A DNA stretch of 57,251 nucleotides from Calditrichia bacterium (GTDB lineage: Bacteria > Calditrichota > Calditrichia > RBG-13-44-9 > J075), in NCBI GenBank assembly GCA_028284905.1, contig JANQQU010000026.1:1-57251 (forward strand), written 5' to 3'. Both the position numbers and the translations under genes were made by a program. Shown here piece by piece: positions 37,401 to 45,305 of the stretch. How positions within the stretch are numbered: the first letter of the stretch is position 1; each line of letters begins with the position of its first letter. The notes under the pieces are model-generated. The model worked only from the letters and a program-made list of their open reading frames with translations, did not search any database and had not been told where the DNA came from.

Positions 37401-38021
37401 GCTGCTCGCTACGAAGGGCATCACAGTGCTATTAATGCGATCGCGTTAAACGAAGAAAAGCAACTTGCCCTAACCGGTGGGGATGATGGAAAGATGCTCC
37501 TGTGGGAATTACCGAGCGGTATCGTCCGCCGTTTAATTGCCCGGCCGGATACCTGGATCGAACATGTTTCCCTCAGCCGCGATGGCCAGCGGGGGATGTG
37601 TGTTCTCGGCAGCGGTAAAATTGAGATCTGGGATTTGGTAAATGACCGCTTAATCGGAGACTGTGAAAGTTCGTCTATTTTCAATCACCAGGGACATTTA
37701 CTGGCAGACGGACGCAGATTGCTTTTTGCAAATGCACCTAATACCTGGGCCTTGAAAGATTTGGATAATGGTGATATTATCCACGAATTAAAAGGACACC
37801 AGGCAGAAATCCTCGGAAGCAGCCTTGCCGGCAATGGCAAATTTCTCCTCAGCTATGATGATCATGGAAAGTTGATCATCTGGGACATTAAACAGGGAAC
37901 AATCGTGCAACAGTTTTACACTTTTAAGAGGTGTAGTGCTATTGCGGCCTCCCGAAACAACATCGCTCTCGGTAATAATAGTGGCACCGTGGCATTTTGG
38001 GAATTTTATTCCGGGGAATAA
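34440..38021 (+). CDS. TIR - NB-ARC - double WD40 propeller protein (NLR / APAF-1-like)
   Basis: A 1193-residue cytoplasmic protein without signal peptide or membrane helix. Residues 1-125: TIR domain starting RIFISYAH, with Glu74 in SPWMRHEW where TIR NADases have their catalytic Glu. 150-400: NB-ARC/STAND ATPase with P-loop GDGFGKTT (K187), Walker B-like NILIVADNV (Asp263), ILFTSR (RNBS-B-like, 289-294) and GYLPL (GLPL-like, 340-344). About 400-600: helical winged-helix-like region with MPDLVRAF at 469-476, equivalent to the MHD motif. 611-1193: fourteen WD40-like repeats of about 42 residues, enough for two seven-bladed propellers. The layout is TIR effector, nucleotide switch and sensor, as in bacterial NLR-like defence proteins and in APAF-1. 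The gene stands alone. Function is inferred: a NAD-depleting or signalling cell-death or antiphage protein. Confidence 0.85.
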   Translation: MGISRIFISYAHRNQRLARALHEALQEAGFHSVMNTLRDHQPWPAENAYMVMEYDVICLLWTSEAAISPWMRHEWQTARALGKRVIPCVFPNAPKIPTPISRVFTIEFKDISRSCQVLIDHLKYASPFTAQYQLDELPAKSLMPFRMPPDFISRDLDMVEIYLNLNDLYNKVVLVNEDDAQGDGFGKTTLAAAFAHRFGIAYEKIFWLQADSEARWLSEWISLARDHLALTIADPEAADANRQYLQKLQTYCNNHPNILIVADNVFGREIFENDEYLLGLNPMSLKCNILFTSRFPVSDLGLISHPVKRFSMITSYFYLSGKKASGNNRKFINDICHRVGYLPLRLSLLKGYLHHKAAMPIADYYAEICKIGEENGDEAGLSAAVQEKVMDFTLEKIWALLENSLAGQLLSLCCALPADYPLTIARLKLLQQQDCDNQLEKTGFKQALKELRSLYLLDFAPREQALIRMPDLVRAFILKKIGKTQDDIIRSAIKTLSEICRKPMTLTEQLLNRPLWAFIEDLDAALSWELSDAKIRKTLKQTRRLLLRTHREISELQTWKKRSYLLQQLFWSAVQMGMVTFGEKIRQTIFREDEMFFENRFLTRFEDPCLLKTLNGHSAPINTVALSAGADWVASGSNDKKILLWHLWKKNASYLFDGHSGAVKALSFLGDTHLVSGGNDGRILSWDITEGKLEHEYEGHKGGVNAIDCSKDGRWLLSGGEDHRLVLRKMPSGEIVHTFLEHSMPLTAVAINDDGSIGISGSEDGTIFIWDFLKGKMCHALPVQSGWVLSLSLLDNGQFALSSTIGSGTQFWSVNAGERLFALEEQSAAIKSAAVATDSRFALAGADDGSLKLWELGGGKIVRSLKGHRHAVHSVEINDSGDIAISGAMDRTVRVWDLSNGDLRTDRQQHHSRISHLALSGDGRIVVSQSCKEKMLIFREFANGAIKNTVHPEEQPTAITLNNDGALAFCGYSSGHFSVLERKSGSVAARYEGHHSAINAIALNEEKQLALTGGDDGKMLLWELPSGIVRRLIARPDTWIEHVSLSRDGQRGMCVLGSGKIEIWDLVNDRLIGDCESSSIFNHQGHLLADGRRLLFANAPNTWALKDLDNGDIIHELKGHQAEILGSSLAGNGKFLLSYDDHGKLIIWDIKQGTIVQQFYTFKRCSAIAASRNNIALGNNSGTVAFWEFYSGE

Positions 38022-38300
38022 TAATAATCCACTTTTGCTGTATAATTCCGGCTGTTTCCGTATTATTTCCCAACACTTTTATGCAGTCATTGGGGCATTT
38101 CCCGCAATTCAACCGGAAGTGTATTTCCGGCAATTCCGAAATTAATTTCCTACCAAAGTTTAATCTAACCGTAACAATTAAAGGCTAATTTATTGTCCTG
38201 GATATAATTATCCGGAGAACAATCAAAACTTGGCATTTTTTTTGTTTCTTTTTCTGACATACTTGCAAATTTTGATATCAAACACAGAAATTAAGTAAGA
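38022..38300. other. Intergenic region after the TIR gene
   Basis: About 280 bases. A perfect small stem CCGGAA...TTCCGG lies at 38113-38130, about 90 bases after the stop; it has no T run. A sigma-54-like promoter match is listed separately. No supported ORF here. Confidence 0.4.
38231..38246 (+). promoter_or_regulatory. Possible sigma-54 promoter
   Basis: TGGCATTTTTTTTGTT fits the sigma-54 -24/-12 consensus (TGGCAC N5 TTGC) with GG and TTG at the right 10-base spacing but with T instead of C at the expected GC of -12. It would start transcription near 38258, upstream of a 54-codon ORF and the serine hydrolase gene. The T run may make this match fortuitous. Confidence 0.25.
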
Positions 38301-38465
38301 ATGTTTCGATCTTTATACAGACATCAATTTCCGTCGACGCAGACAGATTTATTTCATGTAGTTACTGATAGAAACCTGCTGTGCTTATCATCGCAATATG
38401 ACCGGCATTTTATTACGCAATCGCCTTTAAAAAGACCAAAATTTGCTGTTGAGGAGAATAGATAA
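38301..38465 (+). CDS. Small ORF, 54 residues, unrecognised
   Basis: ATG at 38301 opens a frame of 54 codons ending at TAA 38465. It starts MFRSLYRHQFPSTQTD and ends KFAVEENR; the protein would be basic and hydrophilic, without signal or known motif. The upstream TAAGTAAGA is only a weak ribosome site. It lies between the TIR gene and the serine hydrolase gene on the same strand. A perfect hairpin (CTTTCCA/TGGAAAG) follows at 38475-38493. Chance occurrence is quite possible. Confidence 0.25.
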   Translation: MFRSLYRHQFPSTQTDLFHVVTDRNLLCLSSQYDRHFITQSPLKRPKFAVEENR

Positions 38466-38576
38466 CCTTCCGGGCTTTCCAGGGAATGGAAAGTAACATC
38501 TATCTCCAAAAACCTAAAGAGACACTAAATTTCTTCAATCAAGCCAATTATTAGTTTGACTAATAAGGATGTTGAT

Positions 38577-39707
38577 ATGGTCAGAGCGAAATATTATCTC
38601 AAAATTTCCTGCGTAGTTGTTACGCTTGCCGCCTGCTGTGCCTGTGCAACCAAGGATCCGGTTGCCAGTGACGCTTCAGGAGGATTGCTAGCGACAGCAA
38701 CGCCGGCTGCCCATGGATTGGATGCAGCCCGCCTAAATGCTTTGAAGCATCGGATAAATGCCGGCAATTATGGTGACATCCGCAGCCTGTTAATTATCCG
38801 GGACGATCACCTGGTTTATGAAGAATATTTCCAGGGAAGCAACCGTGAAGAGCTGCAAAATGTTTACTCTGTTACTAAAAGCATTACATCGGCTGCGCTG
38901 GGGATTGCCTTATCCCATAATGAACATTTCGGTTTGGAGAAAAATTTACTCAATCTTTTTCAGGAGTATGATGAATTCGAATATGATGGCCGTTTAAAGC
39001 ATGAAATCACTTTAAAGAATGTGCTAAATATGAGTGCCGGTTTTCGCTGGGACGAATGGACGATGGCCTACGGACATCCCCAAAATGATGCAACGATGCT
39101 TTCACGCAGTAACGATTGGATCAAGCATGTTCTCGATCTGTCGATGGCTGCTTCGCCGGGCAGCGAATTTTCTTATAACAGTGGCTGTAGTATTCTGCTT
39201 TCCCGTGTGCTGGAGTTAGCCACCGGCCAATCCGCGGAAGCCTACACGGCCGAAATTCTTTTCCGGAAACTTGGTATTGACCGCTGGCGCTGGGAAAAAG
39301 GGCCGAATGAGCTTTCCAACACCGCCTGGGGACTTTTCATGCGGCCAATCGACATGGCTTTGATTGGCTATTTGTTCCTGAAAGAAGGCCGTTGGGAAAA
39401 TGAGCAACTGGTGCCGGAGGATTGGGTGAGAACCTCAACCGCTCCGCATATTTCTGCCGGTTTTAGCTTCGATTATGGTTATCAATGGTGGCGATTTAGC
39501 GAAAGCAGTCCGTTAGCGGATGTGCTGATGGCCAATGATGCTTATTTCGCCTGGGGATTTGGCGGGCAATTTATTTTTGTTTTTCCGCATCTGGATATGG
39601 TCGTTGTCAGCACCGCGGAAAATTATGATAACAGCGCGCCGACCTTTAGCTTTTTGCGGGACTACATTTTGTCCTCTGTTCATCAACCGCTGAGTCTGGC
39701 GGAATAA
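38577..39707 (+). CDS. Serine hydrolase of the class C beta-lactamase fold, lipoprotein
   Basis: A 376-residue predicted lipoprotein (start ATG 38577, AAGGA seven bases upstream; the TTG at 38556 is rejected). The lipobox is LAAC, and the signal region is short and hydrophobic. Catalytic motifs of the beta-lactamase/DD-peptidase fold are seen: SVTK (S-x-x-K, near residue 102), the tyrosine motif YNS (FSYNSGCSILLS) and a late HISAG-type region. Such proteins hydrolyse esters, amides or D-amino peptides in the periplasm; not necessarily beta-lactams. It is convergent with the heparinase-like gene, whose stop lies 13 bases away. Confidence 0.85.
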   Translation: MVRAKYYLKISCVVVTLAACCACATKDPVASDASGGLLATATPAAHGLDAARLNALKHRINAGNYGDIRSLLIIRDDHLVYEEYFQGSNREELQNVYSVTKSITSAALGIALSHNEHFGLEKNLLNLFQEYDEFEYDGRLKHEITLKNVLNMSAGFRWDEWTMAYGHPQNDATMLSRSNDWIKHVLDLSMAASPGSEFSYNSGCSILLSRVLELATGQSAEAYTAEILFRKLGIDRWRWEKGPNELSNTAWGLFMRPIDMALIGYLFLKEGRWENEQLVPEDWVRTSTAPHISAGFSFDYGYQWWRFSESSPLADVLMANDAYFAWGFGGQFIFVFPHLDMVVVSTAENYDNSAPTFSFLRDYILSSVHQPLSLAE

Positions 39708-39720
39708 TCCGCCGGACATT

Positions 39721-42700
39721 TTACCAGCGCCATTGCAAATAGCCTTCTAAGCGGCTACCCCCGCCTCGTAAATAAGAATAGTAAATTCCCGGAGTGATCG
39801 AACTGCTGACCGGCGATACCCGAATTTCGCTTTCCTGCAATTGATCCCCCGCCTGCCGAAAATGCACCCAGATATCCAGCATCGGTAATTGTTGCCGGTT
39901 ATTTACGGTTGCGTTTAACTGGTAATCCACAACGGTTTGAGTAAGTTGACGATTCGCTACCAGCTGCCCGAATAAAGTGTGCTGCCACTGCAATAGAAAA
40001 CCACTGCCGATCCATTGTAGCGGCTTCGCCTTATCTAAAGTTTCCCCGACCACCGGCATCCAGAGGTGATTGCCCACCGGCAAGGCCAGGGAGTGAAAAA
40101 CTTCGGTTGAAGTACCGGTCTCTTCGTCCCGGTATCCATGATTCAGCCGGGTGCCGATCCGCCAGGAATTACGGGAGTGAAAATCCCATTGTAAGCGCAA
40201 GTGGTTGCCTGGCTGGAAGTCAAATTCATTCAAATCCAGAGAACCCTGCAGATAGTGTTGTTGATGCCGCCAGTAAAAAGCCGCTGCCGGTTGCCAGGTA
40301 TCTGCAGCCTTGCTAATTTTGCCGCGTAGTGATAATCCGGAGGAATACCAGGCGATTTCATTGTATCCCCGGGGCATTTCCCAACGTCCGTCATATTGCC
40401 AGTGCGTTCCCTGGGAAATGCGCAATCGCCGGAAGGGATGAACTTGCCAGTGGGCGTTGTATTCCTGTAATTTGCTTTGCTCATTTTGCCATCCCTGCAA
40501 TGTAAAGGCCCAGGAGCGCCGATAAGCCCCGATAAATTGGCGGTACTGGCTTTCTCCGCCGGTTGTGGTTTTCTGAAAAAAGCCGTTCAGTTGCCGAAAT
40601 CGCCAATTCAGAAATGCGTTGCTATTGCTGCTGCTTTTCTCCCAACGATATCCGGGATTTACCAACATGCTGCCGGATCGATACTGCAATTGTGCCTGCC
40701 GTTGATAATCATCCTGGAAAGAATTGTCCTGGTAAAAAAGCTGACTGCCGTTATTGCCGATCAGGCGGAATTCATGAGATTGGTGATCATCTATCCAGAA
40801 TCCTCCCCGATAGGAAACCCCGGCCCCGCCCCGTGCCCGGGCGCTCAAGGCAATATTTTGCACCCGAAAACTGGAAGTGGAAAATGTGCCTTCTTCAAAC
40901 GCCTGCCACTGCCAATTGCGAATGCGCCCGTTGAAATGATAACGATGCGGCAGTGACAGGGAGAATGTACTGGGAGAATCCCGGTTATAGCTTGCCTGGG
41001 AAACACCGGAGAGTACGAAATAAGCATGCTCCAGAAAATGACTGTCATTCAGCCATTGCTCCTGACGATTCAGGAAGCCGGATGTCAATCCATGCATCAT
41101 CTCATAGGCAATACGGTTGCGGAAAAACTGTTGATTGACCGTGAACATCCCTTCATAACTGCGCCGGGCATTCGGCTGCTGGTTGAGCCAGGCAATAAGG
41201 TTCGGGGATTTATGATAACGATAGGGAATCCTCACGACAGCAGTTGTGACGCCGATGTCCAAAGTGCCGGGGCCCTGGAGATGAAACTTTCGGGTTGCGC
41301 TCGTCTCTGAAAGGGGGATTTCTAACTGCCGGTTAAAGCGTAGCGGCACTTCCGCAATGCCGGAAACTGTTAAAGTGTAGCGATGCGCCGGGGCAGTGTC
41401 GATATGCCCTTGCCAGGAATGATCTGCCCGTTCAAGAAATAGGGTTATCGGGAAGTCACATTCCAGCAGCAAATCCTGACTTTTGAAATGAGTGAAATCA
41501 TTCAGCAGTAAAGCGGTAATCCTCCCGGCTGCATCGTACCGCGCCATCAGTGTTCGGGCATTCGACTGCCAGCGATCGCTGCGCAGAGAATCCGTGTAGT
41601 TCATGGCAATATCCATCGCTGCAAAGGGAGATTCAGGTAAATCGAAACGCAACGCTTCCCCTTCGCCGATGATTGGTATCCATTCCGGATACAGCGGGGC
41701 AGCGCCATCCTCATGGGGATAAAACAGGGTTAACAAATTGCCGCGCATGGCTGGCGCATGGCCAATTTGAAAACTGTTCAGCGGGCGCGAAACGACTTGT
41801 GGCGTATAAAGTCCATAGTTCTCGGTAATCAGCGGTTTCTGCGGAGAGCTGCTTAAGGTAATCATTTGCAGGTTGGCATTGCCGTTACGGATGGTCATTA
41901 CATTCGGAGATTCCTGCTGGAAATCTCCAAGGTAGTTAAAGTTTTGCGAGATGCTATGTTCCCGGCTCCCTTCGAAATGATCCAGCATCAGGATGAATTT
42001 GTTCTCCAGAAAGAATGCCCGCCGCTGCAGCCGAACGTCGCTAATGATGTGGCGCATTGCCACCGCCGCGCTGCTGCTTGTTTGATAAGCATGGGTTATT
42101 TCACTGGCGATCGGGTCGCCCCAAATCGGATTTTGATAAGTGCCCCGACCATCTAACAACAAACCATTATTCGCCTGGGCGGAGACAAACCAGGCACGAT
42201 TATCGTCGTAAACGCCACCACCATAGCCACCATCGACGATCAGATCATTCCCAAAAGCGCTGATTTCCATACTAAACGGGTCAACGTGCTCATGACGGCT
42301 GGCAAACCATTCTTCCCGTTCGGAAAGAAAGGCGGCATAAATATTGGGCTGCAGATGACGATCGCGAAAAACCGTCATACCGGACTCATAGAAAAACTGC
42401 ACGGCCGGCACTGCAGCGGAAATTTTTCCGGCAAGCGGTGTAAAGACCGCCATTCCCTCCGCCATGTTGTTATGAAAAAAATTATCCGGTGGCAAGGTCT
42501 GCCAGAAGGCGTGCCAGGGTTGCCGCAGGCGAGACTGCGGGATAATCAATGGTAGCGTAAACGGCCGCACCTGAAAGGCATCATCGAAGGCGGCATAACG
42601 GCCACTGCCTTTTTCGTTGGCAATCATCCAGTTCACCATCCGTTCCAGGTAAGGATGGCGATAGAGAGAAATACCGGTGGTATTTCGAAAGTAGAGAGAA

Positions 42701-43623
42701 AAGGGTGCCAGATAGCCGGTAATATACTGTCCGTAATAAACACCCTCTACATAGCCGCCGTCCGGGGCGATCAGTCCAAGCGCGCGGGAAAGATATTCAA
42801 TGCCCTGCTGCCAGATATTCTGCCGGCCATTGCTAATAAACAGCTCCGGTTGATCCTCAAGAATTGCAGCAGTGAGCGTGGCGACTGCCATAACGGTAAC
42901 ATGATTATTCGCAGGGGTGTAGAGCATGCCATCAAGAAGCTGCTGGGCAACTTGTGTTAGCTTGCGTCGAACTGTTTGAAGCAGGTCCGGCGGTAAATCA
43001 TCATATAACAAATCTACTGCAACACACAATGGCATCAGCGCTTGCGCGGAGAGGAGAAAATCGCCCCAGCCGGTATTGTTTGCGCCTCCTTCCAGGTTAA
43101 CAATAACTGGTGGTTCCGGCAATTGCTCCAGTAGTAAAATAGCTGCCTGCAAATAGCGGGTATCGTTATCGATGTGATAAAGAAAAGCCAGTGTTTTAAT
43201 GTCTTCCGCCTGGCGAAAAAGGAGGCCGCTAAGCAGCGGATTGTTGCTGTTCAGGTATTTTTCAACCCGGTCTTTCATCAGTTGATACCATTGTTGATGA
43301 GGGGCGCGCAAACGGTTCTGCCGGGCATGATGAAGCTGTATTGGGGTTATTAAGCGGGGATGGGGCATTGGTGTAGACAAATAAAGCCTGGGCAATTCCA
43401 GTGCGGTATAAGGGATCAGTTCGATCGGGTTGGTCTTCTTGAAATTGGCGGCAGCAATGCCCTTCAGAAGGGCTCCCGGCAGCGATTTTGCCGGCGGCAA
43501 AGGATCCGGAGATTCCCACACTTGTAGTGAGTCGCGATGAAACTGTGAAGATTGCGACATCAGTTCAGCAGCACCAGTCAGCAATAGAAATAGCAGGAAA
43601 AATAGAATACGGCGATGTCGCAT
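39721..43623 (-). CDS. Heparinase II/III-like polysaccharide lyase fused to a probable outer-membrane beta-barrel
   Basis: A 1300-residue secreted or outer-membrane protein. A signal peptide covers about residues 1-23. Residues about 110-400 are an alpha-helical toroid with the conserved NNH (239-241), followed by DGGYVEGVYYGQY (288-300). Residues about 425-720 form the beta-sandwich of heparinase II/III-like lyases, with HEHVDPFSMEISAFG (444-458) and LIVDGGYG. The family cleaves uronate-containing polysaccharides by beta-elimination. From about 860 to the end the chain consists of alternating aromatic, amphipathic strands and short turns, ending in Trp (YLQWRW), as an outer-membrane barrel does. 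The fusion suggests a lyase displayed on the cell surface. Catalytic assignment is by pattern only; substrate unknown. Confidence 0.72.
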   Translation of the reverse strand: MRHRRILFFLLFLLLTGAAELMSQSSQFHRDSLQVWESPDPLPPAKSLPGALLKGIAAANFKKTNPIELIPYTALELPRLYLSTPMPHPRLITPIQLHHARQNRLRAPHQQWYQLMKDRVEKYLNSNNPLLSGLLFRQAEDIKTLAFLYHIDNDTRYLQAAILLLEQLPEPPVIVNLEGGANNTGWGDFLLSAQALMPLCVAVDLLYDDLPPDLLQTVRRKLTQVAQQLLDGMLYTPANNHVTVMAVATLTAAILEDQPELFISNGRQNIWQQGIEYLSRALGLIAPDGGYVEGVYYGQYITGYLAPFSLYFRNTTGISLYRHPYLERMVNWMIANEKGSGRYAAFDDAFQVRPFTLPLIIPQSRLRQPWHAFWQTLPPDNFFHNNMAEGMAVFTPLAGKISAAVPAVQFFYESGMTVFRDRHLQPNIYAAFLSEREEWFASRHEHVDPFSMEISAFGNDLIVDGGYGGGVYDDNRAWFVSAQANNGLLLDGRGTYQNPIWGDPIASEITHAYQTSSSAAVAMRHIISDVRLQRRAFFLENKFILMLDHFEGSREHSISQNFNYLGDFQQESPNVMTIRNGNANLQMITLSSSPQKPLITENYGLYTPQVVSRPLNSFQIGHAPAMRGNLLTLFYPHEDGAAPLYPEWIPIIGEGEALRFDLPESPFAAMDIAMNYTDSLRSDRWQSNARTLMARYDAAGRITALLLNDFTHFKSQDLLLECDFPITLFLERADHSWQGHIDTAPAHRYTLTVSGIAEVPLRFNRQLEIPLSETSATRKFHLQGPGTLDIGVTTAVVRIPYRYHKSPNLIAWLNQQPNARRSYEGMFTVNQQFFRNRIAYEMMHGLTSGFLNRQEQWLNDSHFLEHAYFVLSGVSQASYNRDSPSTFSLSLPHRYHFNGRIRNWQWQAFEEGTFSTSSFRVQNIALSARARGGAGVSYRGGFWIDDHQSHEFRLIGNNGSQLFYQDNSFQDDYQRQAQLQYRSGSMLVNPGYRWEKSSSNSNAFLNWRFRQLNGFFQKTTTGGESQYRQFIGAYRRSWAFTLQGWQNEQSKLQEYNAHWQVHPFRRLRISQGTHWQYDGRWEMPRGYNEIAWYSSGLSLRGKISKAADTWQPAAAFYWRHQQHYLQGSLDLNEFDFQPGNHLRLQWDFHSRNSWRIGTRLNHGYRDEETGTSTEVFHSLALPVGNHLWMPVVGETLDKAKPLQWIGSGFLLQWQHTLFGQLVANRQLTQTVVDYQLNATVNNRQQLPMLDIWVHFRQAGDQLQESEIRVSPVSSSITPGIYYSYLRGGGSRLEGYLQWRW

Positions 43624-43934
43624 AGGCTCCGCTGTTTATGTTGTTTGCCGAGAAGATAAGCGTAAATTTATTGATAGTTTGCGAGCCAACCAACTATGGA
43701 GATAACTTTTTTCAGAAAAATGAAGGCGATGAAGTCGCTTCTCCCTGTTGCCAGGGAGAAGTCGTTGGGGAGAGAACGTTACAAAATCAGGAATCTTCCT
43801 GATTTGGAAAGCTTCGGCTAAATATATAGGTTTAAGAATTTATATTAAAATGATCTGCTGTCATAATGCCTGCAAATCTATTGTCGACAAAACGGATGTT
43901 TTTGTCGTTGTTGTGCGACAATAGATTTGTTTTA
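43624..43934. other. Intergenic region with hairpins
   Basis: 311 bases between two minus-strand genes. CTTCTCCCTG at 43738-43747 and CAGGGAGAAG at 43752-43761 form a perfect 10-bp hairpin with a TTGC loop. CAAATCTATTGTCG at 43873-43886 and CGACAATAGATTTG at 43916-43929 form a perfect 14-bp stem around an inner CGACAAAA/TTTTGTCG hairpin, right after the stop codon of the gene at 43935. The latter probably terminates or stabilises its mRNA, although no T run follows on that strand. Confidence 0.55.
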
Positions 43935-45002
43935 TTACAAATAGGACTTGTCTACAGAAAGTTGAATCTTGAGATCATCCGTTCTCTGCTTATTCGATGC
44001 TGGTTTCGATTCTGTTTGTACCGCATTATCATCCGGTGCATTTAAGGGCTTCGTCGGGGAGACCTGTTTCTCTTTCTGAGACCGCTTTGTATTTTTTCTG
44101 GAGATTCGCTGGTGCTGAATACTCAGTAACATTCTCTCCACATTACTTTGGGCAAAGGAATCATCCGGATTTAGCAACAGCATCGTTTCATAATAAGATA
44201 AAGCGCTGTTAAACTGCCGGCTTTTTTCAGCTGTTGAGGCGAGAATGCTAAGATGCTTGTTTATCGCGTAACGCATTTTCTCTGCAGCCGCTTCCCTGGG
44301 ATTAATAGTAAAAACCTCCCGGAGATAGTAAATCGCATTATCATTATCAGCGGTTAATATCCGATTGTTTTGAAATGCGTTTTCCGCCTTTGCCAATAAA
44401 AGGGAAATTTGTCTGGTGTTGGCATCTCGAAGTAGCCTGATTGCGCGATTGGCTAATTCCGAATCGCTAGCCTGATCGATGACGGAGTGAAAAATTCTTA
44501 TTGCTGCCGGATAATCTTGGGCTGCAATAAGCACCTCGCCTTGCGCCAGCTGTTTTTCCAATACTTGTGCCTGCCGGCTTGCATGTAAATAACTCTCCCT
44601 GTTATTCATAAAATAAACGCCGCTGAAAACAAAAATCACCAATAGGAAAAAGGAGAAGATGATGCCATACATCCGTTTGTGTTTGGGCGCTGCAGATACC
44701 GAACTTGCCGGTACATAATCTTCGACAACAATACCGGCCGATGGCTGCTGCTGCACCTGATTCAAATGGGTATCGATCATTTCGCCAAGATTCGGCGGTG
44801 GTTCCGGTTTCCCAGCCGGCGGCTGTATGACATCTGAATATGAAGGAATTTCCGGCTTTTCCCGAACCGTTGGTTCCCGCTTCTGGTATCCTCCCTGTTC
44901 CCAGGCTTTTAACCCTCCTCCCGCAAGCTCACAATTACATTTTTTGCAGCGTATTAATTCGCTCCGGTTTAATACGCCACAATTCGCACATATCCTGCTC
45001 AT
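43935..45002 (-). CDS. Zinc-ribbon membrane protein with TPR-like region
   Basis: About 355 residues. The N-terminus MSRICANCG...CKKCNC has two CxxC pairs, a zinc-ribbon. A disordered Pro-rich stretch follows, then a single membrane helix at about 130-150 (FSFFLLVIFVFSGVYF) and a helical, TPR-like region to about residue 300 with DYPAAIRIFHSVIDQASD and FNSALSYYETMLLLNPDDS repeats. The tail is basic. Zinc-ribbon on one side of the membrane and TPRs on the other suggest a scaffold or complex-assembly protein; no enzyme motif is present. I choose the ATG at 45002, preceded by AAAGGA, over the TTG at 45008. Confidence 0.7.
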   Translation of the reverse strand: MSRICANCGVLNRSELIRCKKCNCELAGGGLKAWEQGGYQKREPTVREKPEIPSYSDVIQPPAGKPEPPPNLGEMIDTHLNQVQQQPSAGIVVEDYVPASSVSAAPKHKRMYGIIFSFFLLVIFVFSGVYFMNNRESYLHASRQAQVLEKQLAQGEVLIAAQDYPAAIRIFHSVIDQASDSELANRAIRLLRDANTRQISLLLAKAENAFQNNRILTADNDNAIYYLREVFTINPREAAAEKMRYAINKHLSILASTAEKSRQFNSALSYYETMLLLNPDDSFAQSNVERMLLSIQHQRISRKNTKRSQKEKQVSPTKPLNAPDDNAVQTESKPASNKQRTDDLKIQLSVDKSYL

Positions 45003-45305
45003 GGCCAATCCTTTGTAATAGTTAAGGGTTATGTATTTGGGATATAAAATACTGGTGGGATGTCAAAGAAAGAAAAAGATGTGGTGGTATTAATCTATTT
45101 TCAGGTATGATGAAATATAATATAATTGCGATTAGAAAAGCAAGAAAAATTGTCGTTAAACAGTTAATAATAATGTAGATATAGAATTATAATTTGTCAG
45201 AATTTTATGACAGCGAATGTAGAAATTAGAGCCTGCTACCTTTTCTGATTGAAAAAGTATGGTGAGTTTCTCGGTAGGTTAATGCAGGACTGTCTATATC
45301 CTTAA
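45003..45305. other. Intergenic region upstream of the zinc-ribbon gene
   Basis: About 300 AT-rich bases; the promoter of the minus-strand zinc-ribbon gene should lie here. A TGTCA...TGACA dyad lies at about 45196-45213. No gene or consensus promoter is clear. Confidence 0.4.

Noticed and set aside
38577-39707. Calling the serine hydrolase a beta-lactamase
   Set aside because: The S-x-x-K and Tyr motifs only give the fold. Most members of this group act on other esters or peptides.
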